A stretch of 64,000 bases of DNA, from positions 30,879,075 through 30,943,074 of the forward strand of contig OW387145.1 of the NCBI GenBank assembly GCA_936440205.1, given 5' to 3'. This document shows positions 1 through 10,658 of the stretch, one piece after another. Below the pieces are notes generated by a model. That model was not told the origin of the DNA, did no database searches, and saw only the letters and a list, made by a program, of their open reading frames with translations. How positions within the stretch are numbered: position 1 is the stretch's first letter; each line of letters begins with the position of its first letter. Source of the stretch: Lepidonotus clava (Eukaryota > Annelida > Polychaeta > Phyllodocida > Polynoidae). Position numbers and translations under genes: made by a program.

Positions 1-292
1 TTTAGATAATAAACATCTGTAATCCAAAACATTTTTCAGAAAATACAAGTGTTTAGGCTTTAAACATGTTTAGACCCTAAACATGTTTAATTTCTAAACA
101 CCTTTTTAACAGTGTAAGGTGACACTCCCAACATGTCCGATTTAGAATATTTCCACAGTACTGCCGCAAGTTAAAACAATATTATCAACACTTTTCCTGG
201 AAACCATGTTATCAGTCCTAGTATTCCGGGAACCACATCTCATGAAAAGAACCTGGCTGAAACTGATATCACCTGAATCTGATATAACAGGC

Positions 293-325
293 CACTTCTG
301 ACATCACTCCATGGCGTCAGAAGTG
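293..325. repeat. short perfect inverted repeat
   Basis: Two 10-base arms, CACTTCTGAC and GTCAGAAGTG, are separated by 13 bases and could form a hairpin. A short direct duplication containing GAATGAGGCCAAA follows at about 345-375. No function is assigned; it may be the edge of an old mobile element. Confidence 0.5.
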
Positions 326-539
326 ACCATGGTGACGTGATTAGAATGAGGCCAAAATTAGAATGAGGCCAAAGGGTGACCCGGAGACATGTCACCAGAG
401 GGTGTGATTGACTACAGAGGCACGCCGGGGGTCAGAGGAGGGATCCTTCTCTTTGAGGGTTCAGGCTGAGCAACTCAAGAACTGAGCACATCTGAGCAGC
501 TCATGATGAGCCCGACTTTGGGTGCATACCAAAGAGCTT

Positions 540-580
540 CAGGGTATAAAAGGCCAGTTGCCCTGGTGCACTTTTGTTGA
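540..580 (+). promoter_or_regulatory. candidate TATA-type core promoter
   Basis: A strong TATA element, TATAAAAGG, lies at about 545-553 in a locally GC-rich stretch. A plus-strand start would be expected near 575-585. No protein-coding exon is recognised just downstream, except a possible terminal exon at 892. The motif could equally be the promoter of a fossil LTR, because this layout is common in LTRs. Only the motif is seen; activity is inferred. Confidence 0.25.
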
Positions 581-891
581 TTGCTGATCCAATTATATAT
601 CTCTTGTGGGTTTACATAAAGTGAATCAACCTATATATATATATATGACGTTATTTTAAGGATTGTCGCTGCACATGGAAGTCGGTCACCTCTTTTCTTA
701 GCATAATAGATTTATGTAACTTTCCATTGTAACATTTGGAATTTAATATGGAAACCTCGCCAAGTTACTTCTCCAATATGATTAATATCATATTAGGTAC
801 TTTCGTGGACTCCACATAAACATGTATATTCTTACCCACCGTATGGAGTAAAAGCTATCTGGTTTTGATATGTATATATACCTAATTTCAG

Positions 892-1179
892 ACCCCCTTT
901 CCGAAATATCCTATAATTCCTAAACATTTGGGCAAAGCTTTCACTTCAGAAGACCAATCAACTAATGGATATATCAGTATCAGAGATATACTTCAGGATA
1001 TAGTTGTGTTTGACTTCAGATGGAAGGCTATCAAGGAGATGTTTGGACACGGGAGGGCAAATCCCCCACAGGTGACACTATCAAGGTATTGGGTCTACGA
1101 TCACAGTGATGCCATCCAGATAGTCGCCGGGACCAATGACATGCCCATTAAGACCATATGCATGAATATAGAAAGTTGA
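892..1179 (+). CDS. possible terminal exon of an unrecognised gene
   Basis: A pyrimidine-containing tract ending TTTCAG at 891 is followed by 95 open codons and a TGA at 1177-1179. The residue mix looks protein-like, with Trp, Tyr and charged residues spread through and stretches such as RYWVYDHSDAIQIVAG. No family was recognised and no upstream exon was found, so a single isolated exon or an old mobile-element fragment is possible. The last 20 bases of the frame begin a 149-bp unit that is repeated directly downstream, so the stop lies in duplicated DNA. If the acceptor is not used, the first in-frame ATG is well inside the block. Confidence 0.28.
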   Translation, partial: TPFPKYPIIPKHLGKAFTSEDQSTNGYISIRDILQDIVVFDFRWKAIKEMFGHGRANPPQVTLSRYWVYDHSDAIQIVAGTNDMPIKTICMNIES

Positions 1180-1456
1180 AAGATTACATCAGATCACCTG
1201 AAGTCAAAACTATCTAAGTGTAGTTAGTTTTCAAGTAACTTTAAAAAGAAGTTTTACTAGATTTTACACATTTCAGATTGCAAAGCGAATCCCTTCCAGG
1301 CACCTGATGCATGAATATAGAATGCTGAAAGATAACATCAGATCACCTAAAGTCAAAACTATCTAAGTGTAGTTAGTTTTGAAGTAACTTTAAGCAGAAG
1401 CTTTACTAGATTTTACACATTTCAGATTGCAAAGCGAATCCCCCCAGTCACTTGAT
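1159..1456. repeat. two-copy tandem duplication, 149-bp period
   Basis: Two head-to-tail copies begin at 1159 and 1308, each opening TGCATGAATATAGAA and ending before a CACTTGAT/CACCTGAT motif. They differ at scattered positions. The first copy overlaps the end of the possible exon at 892-1179. Confidence 0.85.
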
Positions 1457-2264
1457 ACGTCGGTAATTGAACGGGTTTCATTGAACGCCCCTGTTCTAGT
1501 TCTAAGAAATCTTATTGCAATTTCGAGTTCAGTATAGATCCTGAAAGTTATCGACCCACTTGCTCAAACTTAAAGAGTAGAAAGAGAAAAGTCTTTCCTA
1601 CGTTTCTTATTTTGAATCTCTGTTTTATAGAACCTATAGTTTTTGTTTGTCTACCCAAGTATGTTTTCTGAGTTATAGTTAATGTCGGCAGTTGTCAGAA
1701 GATCAGGACATATAGTGAGGATGCAGCATATCCATTGTAGAGCAATACCTATGGCTTGGCCCAATATAATGACAGGGAGATGACAACTTATTGGTAATAA
1801 TATAGTATGAAATTAATTGGCAAATGTATTCTCTAACAGCTATACCGAAGGGAAGTCAATAGGAAATCCTAGAAACCAGACACAGGGGCGGATTGGGGGG
1901 GGGGGGGGGGGCAGGGAGCCCCTTACCCCCTCTTCGCCTTTTGGTGGAGACTTGTATTTCACATAGAGAAAAACAAACTTATTAGTTTGCAAACGCATGA
2001 CACTCTATAGTACTATAGTACTAAGCCTCTATATGTGGACCTACCATTTTTTGTATATCTTTTTCAGACAGATATATTTTCAAGTGCACAGTTTATTTGG
2101 CAATAAACTTTCATTTCATATTTCATTTCAAAATCGATCCCTTAAATCTAAAAAAGAAACGACCAACTAAAATAAGCCCATTTTACATGGCTTATCTCCC
2201 TGACTCACACCCAGCGTCAAAACACCATGTCGTTATACCCCCAAGTAATTGTCCCCAGCGGATG

Positions 2265-2420
2265 GTTAGTCACGTGACTTACTCACTTCCGGTTTGACGG
2301 CAGTCTCCGCCAGGGAGCAGCACCTCTGTGATTATCCAATCCCAATTAGGGGACGTCAACAAGACGTCCGGGACGCCCCCGCAGGATCCATTATAAAAAC
2401 CGACAGGGCCATGGCCCCAT
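2265..2420 (+). promoter_or_regulatory. candidate promoter-like cluster
   Basis: Within about 150 bases there is an E-box (CACGTG), an ETS-like ACTTCCGG, a CCAAT element near 2336 and a TATAAAAA element near 2392, all oriented for plus-strand transcription and in more GC-rich DNA than the flanks. No exon with a recognised product follows. It could be an orphan promoter or the control region of a fossil element. Confidence 0.25.
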
Positions 2421-3114
2421 GTACACCCCCATCATACCGCCTGGTCGGTGGAAAATTATCCCCAGGCAACCATTTTATTTGTCCCAACGCAGGCCTGTCA
2501 CACGGGTAGGTCTGGGTTACCGAGCCTGTCATTGGGCCAAATTCGAAAAACTGATGAAAAATACTTAGGGAAACAAATTGCTTTTTTATTGTTTTGACAA
2601 GCAAAAATGCAATGGCGTATTAAGTTGGCCCGAGGTGAATAGGTTAGAGTAGATGATCCACACTTTCTTTAGAAGTGGCTTGAAATCAGTTTTAAATGTC
2701 AGAATTTTCAGGATAATTTGACATCCTGTCCACCCACCATGTAGGCCCTAATTTGAGAACTTTGAAAGTTGCTAGGCCATTTAAAACCCGCCCTGCCAAT
2801 GATAATTTAAGTGCAATTACTGTAGCGCAATCTACTTCAAGATCCGGAATTCACTTTCTTTACTGTTTGAGTTCATAAGAAGTGTTTTATGATCGATTCC
2901 CTTTTACTGAAAGACGTACAGTCAAATCATATTTGCCCGACAAAATCAACGTATGGGGATTCCCCTGCATCCGTACTTACTGGTACTGCAGTATAAATAC
3001 AATTAACAGATTTTATCTAAGGTAAGAGCCCTTATATAGCCATTAACTAACATAACAATTCTACTAAATGGTCAAAGACAGACCCTACCGTATATATTCC
3101 CATCAGTCGTTCTG

Positions 3115-3245
3115 CCTACCCACCCTCCCGTCCTCCTCGTCCTCCCCGCCTTCCCCGCCTTCCCCGCCTTCCCCACCCTCTCGCCCTCCTCGCCCTTCCC
3201 GCCCTCCCCATGCACCCTCCCCGCCCTTCCCCACCTTCACCACTC
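3115..3245. repeat. C/T-rich low-complexity tract
   Basis: The plus strand is almost entirely pyrimidine with recurring CCTTCCCCGC units. Open frames crossing it give Ser/Pro-rich peptides that reflect composition only. Confidence 0.75.
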
Positions 3246-5226
3246 TCCCCATGTGCCTCCTGCCCACCACAGCTCAGAAATTGCCCCCAAACACATTACC
3301 CTTTCCAGTCCCCCCATACCAGTCCCCTGTGGGATTAGAAACCAGCTTTTTGTAGATGAGTTTCTGAAAGTCGGAGAGTTTTCTCTACATTCCCTCCATG
3401 ACGTCACCCTCACGCCTGGCTCCCCCTATATGTCCCCAGTGGGTAGTAAACAGTCAGGCTGGTGTGTTCATGCGCCAAAAAGTAGTCCATTACAATGGTG
3501 GGAACGGCCTTTTACAACCTAGGACCTTTTTCCCATTACAACTATTGATTAAAGGGCACTGATGGGCTCCTGTTCAGAGCTTGCCATGCGTGTCGTCCTC
3601 AATAGTGTTAGACTGCCAATGAAGAACCCAACCTGATTGGAAGCTATGAATAAAGCTCCTCTGCCACTGATATAATTTGAATAAAGGGAAAAAAGTTCCT
3701 TGACCAGGATATGATGCCCCGCGACCTTTCACCCGGATGCTATTTGTTTTTCAACAGTCCCCTCTTCCCCGCTTATCCTGATTTATACTGTCTGGGCTTT
3801 CTTTTGTGCGACTGAGGTTAATTAGATATATTATACACCACCGTAAACTAATGATATACAAGCTGAGGATATTTATAGCTTTGTATACGTAATAAAATGT
3901 TTCAGGAGAGTTATGTTCTCTTTTTATTGCTAAAATGAGCACCTCCGAAAACAATAGCTGATAGCATAATGGCCGATGTAAAGTACATTGAATACCACAT
4001 AAAATAGAGTCTAGACGCATGCCTTCACTGTGTGTGTGGGCAAGTCCAGTTAAGCTGCCTCTTAAAGTGTTTGTATAGGCCTTACAATAAGGAGAATAAC
4101 ACAGACTGTACATCTTCCTGTTTGAATAGGCATTGTTAACCTTCCAAGCTTGCTAAAGTAAAGCTTAAATAATCAGTTCTAAACTTTTCCAATGCCGTTG
4201 TTGTATTTGTTGTGTCTCTTGATGAGTGCATCGATGTTCTTGATGGGCTGTAAAGTAAAAAATAATTCATCCTTGCTTTGTATTTCTTAGAAAACAAAGA
4301 CGTTCAGCTCTTTCAGTTATCCCAATGTGCATCAGGTATAAGATTCTAACTCCAAAATACTGCTGACGTTTGCCTTATGAACAAATGGTGCTCATGTAGG
4401 CAATGGTCGTCTGTGTTATAAGAAAGTGTCTTTGACAGTTGCAAATCCAGGGAAAGAGATTGGAGGGCTTAACCCACCCTCAACCCCGACAATCACCCTC
4501 CTCCTGTTGAAAGGAAGATGAGAGGGTTAGAAGTAAAACGTAGAAAAAATATGTGGAGAGCGAAAGATTGTAAGAGCTGAGAACTTGGTAGGGATCTTTA
4601 AGGTTATAAAAAGGGATTATGGCAAATTGCTGAGGGCTTTGAAGCCTCGCTATATGACAACTAGTTGAGTAAGAGGCGATTGTCGAGGGCATGAGACAGC
4701 TCCTTGTATAAGTGAAGATATCGGGGATGGGGCTTGAGCCTTGGTGTTGCCCTCAGAAAGATATAGAATGTACAGGAACTGTAGGGAACACCCATAATGA
4801 TTCACTTGTATTTTCAACTGAAAGAATTTATTAGGCAACCAATATGTACATTTTGGATGGAAATGCAACAACTTGTAAACATTCATGGTAACGCAGATTG
4901 TCCCTGACTGAATTAAGAGCATGCAGGTAAATTACTTATCTGGACACTCTTTCCCTCCTCCATACCACTCTTGGATGGACTAACCTTGAGCATGCAATTA
5001 GTAAAGTTGACGATTTAAGTCATAACACCTCACATTAACGAATATACGGTTATTTAAAAATGACTCCTGAAACCTCTCAGCAAGAGGAGAGTCCCCTAGC
5101 TCCCTCGCCCTCATTGCATTAACCATATGCATTATAATTAGCCTATACGTGAGCACATTTCTATATACTACTTGTAACGACAAATAATGCTTCATTGTGG
5201 TACTGTTTCGGAAACTAAATGAAAGT

Positions 5227-5440
5227 AAAGGCCGTTTTCCACATACCGATGTTGATGCTGCCGATTTTGCATTTGGTTGATTTTCTCTGATAATATGGCA
5301 TGAAATCATACATCCTATATATCATTTGATAGAGAATCATAAGACCTTTCTAATGATGTATAACAATTTCATATTTGGGCTTTATTCCCACTGCCGATTT
5401 TGAAAATCGGCAGCAAAATCGACATATGGAATACAGGCCT
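5227..5440. mobile_element. MITE-like element, family A (copy 1)
   Basis: The left end reads AAAGGCCGTTTTCCACATAC and the right end is its approximate inverse, ATATGGAATACAGGCCT. Subterminal GCTGCCGATTTT motifs are also inverted between the two halves. The same ends and GCCGAT-rich interior recur at 40,458-40,743, so this is a dispersed non-autonomous terminal-inverted-repeat family. There is no coding capacity, and the target duplication is not clear. Confidence 0.55.
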
Positions 5441-8400
5441 AAATGATTGTTCTTATGAAATAATGTAATCATTCTGAACTGTTGAAAGCATAATATCATG
5501 ATGGGCATTTTGCATGAACAAATATTTCTATAGCAATCAATGCATAAAAGAGAAAGCAGACAGGGTAATTATCCTTTATCAAATGCTGCAGGAATATAAT
5601 AAACCCATCAAACAGAAACTGAATCATCTGCAGCATTCCTGGTTTTTGCCGTATGCCTTAAGGCGGTGCCATACGGCGTGAGAAAGACGCTGTTTTTGCT
5701 CCTGATGTGCCCGTGAATGTGTCTGTAGTATGAGTAGCTGTTTGCACGTGCGGCATGTAGCACACTTGAAACTGTACACTAGTGATTATGGTACTCACGA
5801 CCGCTCATTCGTGAGCGTTTGTTATAGCCAAAATATCACACAGCCATATCTTGCCTATCACATGAAGGCTTATTGTAATAAAGTAAGTGTGTTAAAGCAA
5901 AATGGTAAAGGAGAACTGTCTGAATCTCGCGGGCCCACGTTGTGCGACCAAGCCTTGGCACAGCGATCACACTTAGCAGCCCAGATTGAGGATGAATAGT
6001 GACAGATAGTTGCCAGAATTACCTGCAGAAGATCATTATTAAAGATATTGGACCTGGTACTGAAAAAGGGCAATGCTTACTTTTGTCTTCTTCTGTTGCA
6101 GACACTGATAAGAAGTAAATATATTTCTAGTATCAGCCTGCTGGACCTTAATGAAAATTAAAGCCAAGTCTTCCATCTGCAATGGTCCCATGAGCTTATA
6201 ATAAAGCTGAAAGCCAAATGCCCAGTCACGGATACCAAATAAATATTTGCCCCAGTCCTCAAGTAAATTCCTCGGCTTCTGCCAGTGATTGAGATTAATG
6301 AAGATGTCGTTGAGGCTAATTAAAGGGTGATGTGACATTCATTAGGGACAGAGCTAGTAGGTTTTAAGCCTGCCAGGACGCATTTGCCAGAGCCTGATTT
6401 GTGAGGCAAAATAAATGTAACAGGTAATGCATGTAACGGGCAGAACTGGAAAGCTGGGCCACTAGATGGGGTTACGTTATCATTACCCTGGTCTGGGCGA
6501 TGACGCACTTGGCCATGTTATCTGATAACATTCTATAACCATGTTGTAATTTGAAAATGTTGTTTACTTCTAGATGGATATTCTAGGCATGTCTTGTTTA
6601 CTATGAGCTGGGAATAACTCCCAAACCAAAATTAATGAAGAGGCACTCTTGGTTTTCAAGAAAAGATGGTCATAACATGTTGAAAACTAATCACATTATT
6701 TTATGAATAACACTGTAGTAGTTTCCCAAAGCCAAACTTTGTAATGGCTAGTCGGTTATAATAACAGCGGATTTAATCATTGGTCACTTTTCAACTTGTG
6801 AAAGTCTCTACTCCGCAATGCGTATATCATTCTTACTTAGAAACGTTTTAGAAATTAAACACGAGGTTTTGTGGCTCGTATCTGAGAGTGGACCGTTTGA
6901 AATGTGCAAACAACTGATGATTTCTAATCAGACGGCATGGGTGGGGTTGTCACTCTTGATTGGTTGACCAAATGGATGTATGTAGTATGAGTACCCCCAG
7001 AAACTAAGATACACAAGGGTTTGATGTCATTGATTACATCACAACATCAAGTATTTTGAATAATGTACAATTATTTTGAATATGGTGACATCAATTATTT
7101 TGACAAAGTAAAACTCTGTCTTGGAAATCTAGTCGTTCCTTTAATCAGTGTGGACCTTTCCACTTATCTTAGAGGCCCTTTGTGTGGTCATGAAGTAGTG
7201 GCCTTCGTACCCTCCAGTAAGTTGATCTTAGGGCGGGATCCTGTCTGTTCCTGGCCTGTGTCTTCTGGTAAGCTTTAATTAGTGTCTCTATTTCTTCTTA
7301 TTTCTTTGATTAGGTAGGCCAGTGACACGCAGAAGGTCTTTGCCCAACTCTCGACTAATCACTCAAACTGTGACTTGTACTATTCATGTGGGGCAAAAAA
7401 CGTGATTGTCCTTATACCTGAAGGTTGATCAGGGTTTTTTTTGTCAGTGGTTGGTTGCCACATAAGGACCAATTAGCAGTAACAGATAAAGACCTGTACA
7501 GATATAATGCAAGAATCGTGGAAGTTATCTGAGGGGTATCTTATGGTGTAATTCTGCATAAATTTTTGATTGTGATAATATACTGTAGTTCACAAGTAGT
7601 AAAGTTGCCCCGTCTATCACCCAAGGTTCCCTTACTGTGCCTTTATGGCTTTCCGGGCATTTCCCTTTCTGTTTGATACCGCAGGTTGGTAGGTCCTATG
7701 TCTTATCTACAAATGCCTTATCACTTTCTGGCTATTTTTCCTACATTCAGTTAAACCTTCTTGTGATCCTAACTATGATAACCTTAGAATAAGGTGAATA
7801 AAAATAGGAACAAAATAACAGGAGCATAATGGCTGTAATTACCGTTAGAGGTCTCATCAGCTTAAACAGCTTAGTTCGTCCTTTGCCCACACGGGTGCAG
7901 CACCTGACGGTGGTCTGATGCGTGCCATTTAACTGTGGTCCTACAGGTTCTGGGCATTCTAGTACAACGACACATGTTTTTATGTATTGGAACCTCCATG
8001 TTTTTATTATTTCGACCAAAAACACTTACAAAAACATAGTATTCCCTTTTCTTTATTGCTATAATTCATTCATGATATCCTCTGATCGTTAAAGGTGATC
8101 AGCAATGAAGATATCGTTATTTCATATTTATGTGATAGCCCATTAAGTATTGATAGGTTGCCTTACACAAACTTGGAGATGAATTTAAGAATCTAGGTAG
8201 GCCATGTTAACTTAAAATCATTAATCTATAAATGTCCAATTCTTTTAAGTGTTTTTTGGAAGTAATGGTAAGGTATCGATCAACACGTGATGGTTTTCGG
8301 GACAGAAACAGGAAGTCAACTTTGGTATATGTAGATTTCATGTATTTAATCTTTCCAAAACACATGATAACAAGTCATAAGCCTATTTTGGTAGACCATT

Positions 8401-8905
8401 TAATGTATGTTACACGCCGCCAAACGTCATGGCACATTGGTTTATTAGCAACTGGCATTGAAGATCTAATAAAACTTTTCTACAAATACTGCATAGTATT
8501 CATTTTGGATAAAACCTTTTCTGTCGGATGGGCATAGTTCAATCAAATAAAGGAACCCGACTTAATAGACCTATAAGTAAGTCTAATGGAAGTTTTGATC
8601 CATGAAATAGGTTTCTATGTACATATAGTTTAAATGGAAACTTGGCTATTTCATTTCTAGTATTGACATCACTCTGATAACGTCAGAATGAGTAAAAAAA
8701 CTGTTGCCATTAATTGCCTAGTCTAATGCTTATAAAAATGATAAAAACGTTCAACATGCTTTGTTGGTAAGTTATGGATTCTATTTTTACCAATGAGTAT
8801 GTGCTCATTAAACCTTAGCTCCAGTTAAGAGATCACTTGATTAGCATGTAAGAATAAACTTTATGGTTGGAGGGTATTATATAGATATTTACATTCATGA
8901 CCTCC

Positions 8906-9029
8906 CTAAAGTCATTATGACAGGCAGTCAAATTTCGCTTACATGTCTACAATACTGTGCACAAGCTAAAGTCATTATGACAGGCAGTCAAATTTCGCTT
9001 ACATGTCTACCTACAATACTGTGCACAAA
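8906..9029. repeat. two-copy tandem duplication, 60-bp period
   Basis: The block starting CTAAAGTCATTATGACAGG at 8906 is repeated almost without change at 8966. The second copy carries a small extra CTAC. Near-identity suggests a recent duplication. Confidence 0.9.
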
Positions 9030-10311
9030 CCGGAAACACTATTTTAAGGAAACATTGTATGGTCTTTTCATGAACCCTTAACGTATTCATAATTGTAAGT
9101 TTTCTTCCTCTCTAACCCAGAATGAACGAATTTTCAGTCATATCGGTGTCATGTTAAACATAGTATTATAGACATGAAATAAGAGAGCCTTTTTCCTAGT
9201 ATTGGAATTAAGCTGATAAACAATTTTTTCTTAATATTTTTGTCTCAAGGCCATTGATACAATCTTCTTACATTGGCATCCCTTTACAGAATCAATAAGA
9301 TGATCAGAATGCCCTAGATTTTAAGTAGCATGATAATGACATTATATTATGTTGCTTAGTCATACATATGATTTAGTTTCTTTAGTCTGACCAACTAAAA
9401 GGGTATGTATTCCTTACTGGTTATTTGCAAAAAAGAAGACATGTAGCCTATTTATCATCGGTGAACTGGGATTGGGACTTTCATATAAAGATTGATTAGT
9501 GTCCTTGTATGGACACATTTAATTGAATCTGTACCTATAATTCCAACTACGAATATCTTCATAGTATCAAAAAATAGGCGTCGAAATAAGAATTTCGTCA
9601 TACTTTTGCAAGTCTGCATAAGATTATAAAATAATATTTCGAAGAACAAAAATCTTAGTCTATTTGACATACTATTCCTATATCTTATAAGGTTGACATA
9701 ATATCTGAAATATTCACACAAGTTATACTTTAGTGCCTGATTAATTAATGAAGTACAGAAAAATTATAGTTCATAAGTATTATATCAGCACCATTAGATA
9801 TCTATTTGTTCATCTGCACATCACAATCTATTACCCGGTTTAGTCAGTCAAAGGAACCGTGTCACCATCATTCTATCTTCTGGATGCTTTTTGACATGAA
9901 TATCATTCATGAAACATGATCACAATACTAATTTTATATCTTTCACCTCCTTACTACAAGCTCCGTCATAGCAATTATTTAAATGCAGATGGCTGTAAGT
10001 ATTTTCATCAATGGCAAAGATGTATGCTTACGTAAAGATATTACGTCTAAACCACAGAATAGGAGACTCCTATTCATTTCACATTAAAAAACTGAACGTC
10101 TAGGATATTAATGGCTCAAATGTATGCATAACGAGCTCAAATGTATGCATATCCTAATTACCAGTTAACATACATAACTCGTCCTTGTAAAATAGCCTAC
10201 CAAGATCTTTAGACGTCAGGCTTTCGAATTATCCATATTCGTGAAAAATCCTCAACACGGTGATTTTTATGTCTGATAGCAACTCCATCTTTTTTTTTTC
10301 TTTTTTTTCTT

Positions 10312-10350
10312 AAATCCAGAAACCCAAGTAGAATCCAGAAACCCAAGTAG
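10312..10350. repeat. two-copy 19-bp direct repeat beside poly-T
   Basis: AATCCAGAAACCCAAGTAG occurs twice head to tail right after a T-rich tract (10,290-10,311). It lies in the expected 3' UTR of the minus-strand carbonic anhydrase gene. Confidence 0.75.
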
Positions 10351-10409
10351 ATTACTGCATCTCATCTCATCACAAACTTTGCTTATCATCTAACTAACTG
10401 ACACTACCC

Positions 10410-10658
10410 TCAGAGCCGTATGGCTAGGCCCAGGAGAGCCAGCAGGGGCAAGAGGAGGCTGTAGGACGCCCTGGAGGCGGCGTTACCCTCCTGGTCCTGG
10501 GTCTGGCCCACGTTGTACTCGACCAGCTTCTCCTGGGTGGAGAAACTCCTGTAGACGACGCGGTCCTCGAGGGGCTGGGGGTTCCTCCAGTTGTTGACCA
10601 GGGGCACCGCAGTGTCGTTCGTGGTGTAGCCCTCTCTGAGGTTGTAGAACTTGGCCAT
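10410..10658 (-). CDS. carbonic anhydrase exon 8: C-terminal strand and GPI-type tail
   Basis: The last exon opens after an acceptor ending CAG at 10659 and runs 82 codons to TGA. It holds the conserved LVNNWRNPQPLEDRVVYRSF block that closes the alpha-carbonic anhydrase fold. A polar Gln/Glu-rich linker, small residues NAASRAS, and a terminal hydrophobic run SYSLLLPLLALLGLAIRL then end the protein. Small residues followed by a short hydrophobic tail with no cytoplasmic part is the usual GPI-attachment signal, as in vertebrate CA4. A short transmembrane tail is the alternative. Confidence 0.85.
   Translation of the reverse strand: MAKFYNLREGYTTNDTAVPLVNNWRNPQPLEDRVVYRSFSTQEKLVEYNVGQTQDQEGNAASRASYSLLLPLLALLGLAIRL

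Larger units (their letters stand above)
1457..10409. other. AT-rich non-coding stretch downstream of carbonic anhydrase
   Basis: Apart from the repeats and promoter-like motifs listed separately, nothing coding was recognised on either strand. Open frames here are short, AT-rich and lack exon-like GC content or splice context. A run of 17 G lies at 1895-1911 and short TA-rich runs occur. The 3' UTR of the minus-strand carbonic anhydrase must lie just left of 10,410, but no clear polyadenylation signal was picked out. Confidence 0.5.
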
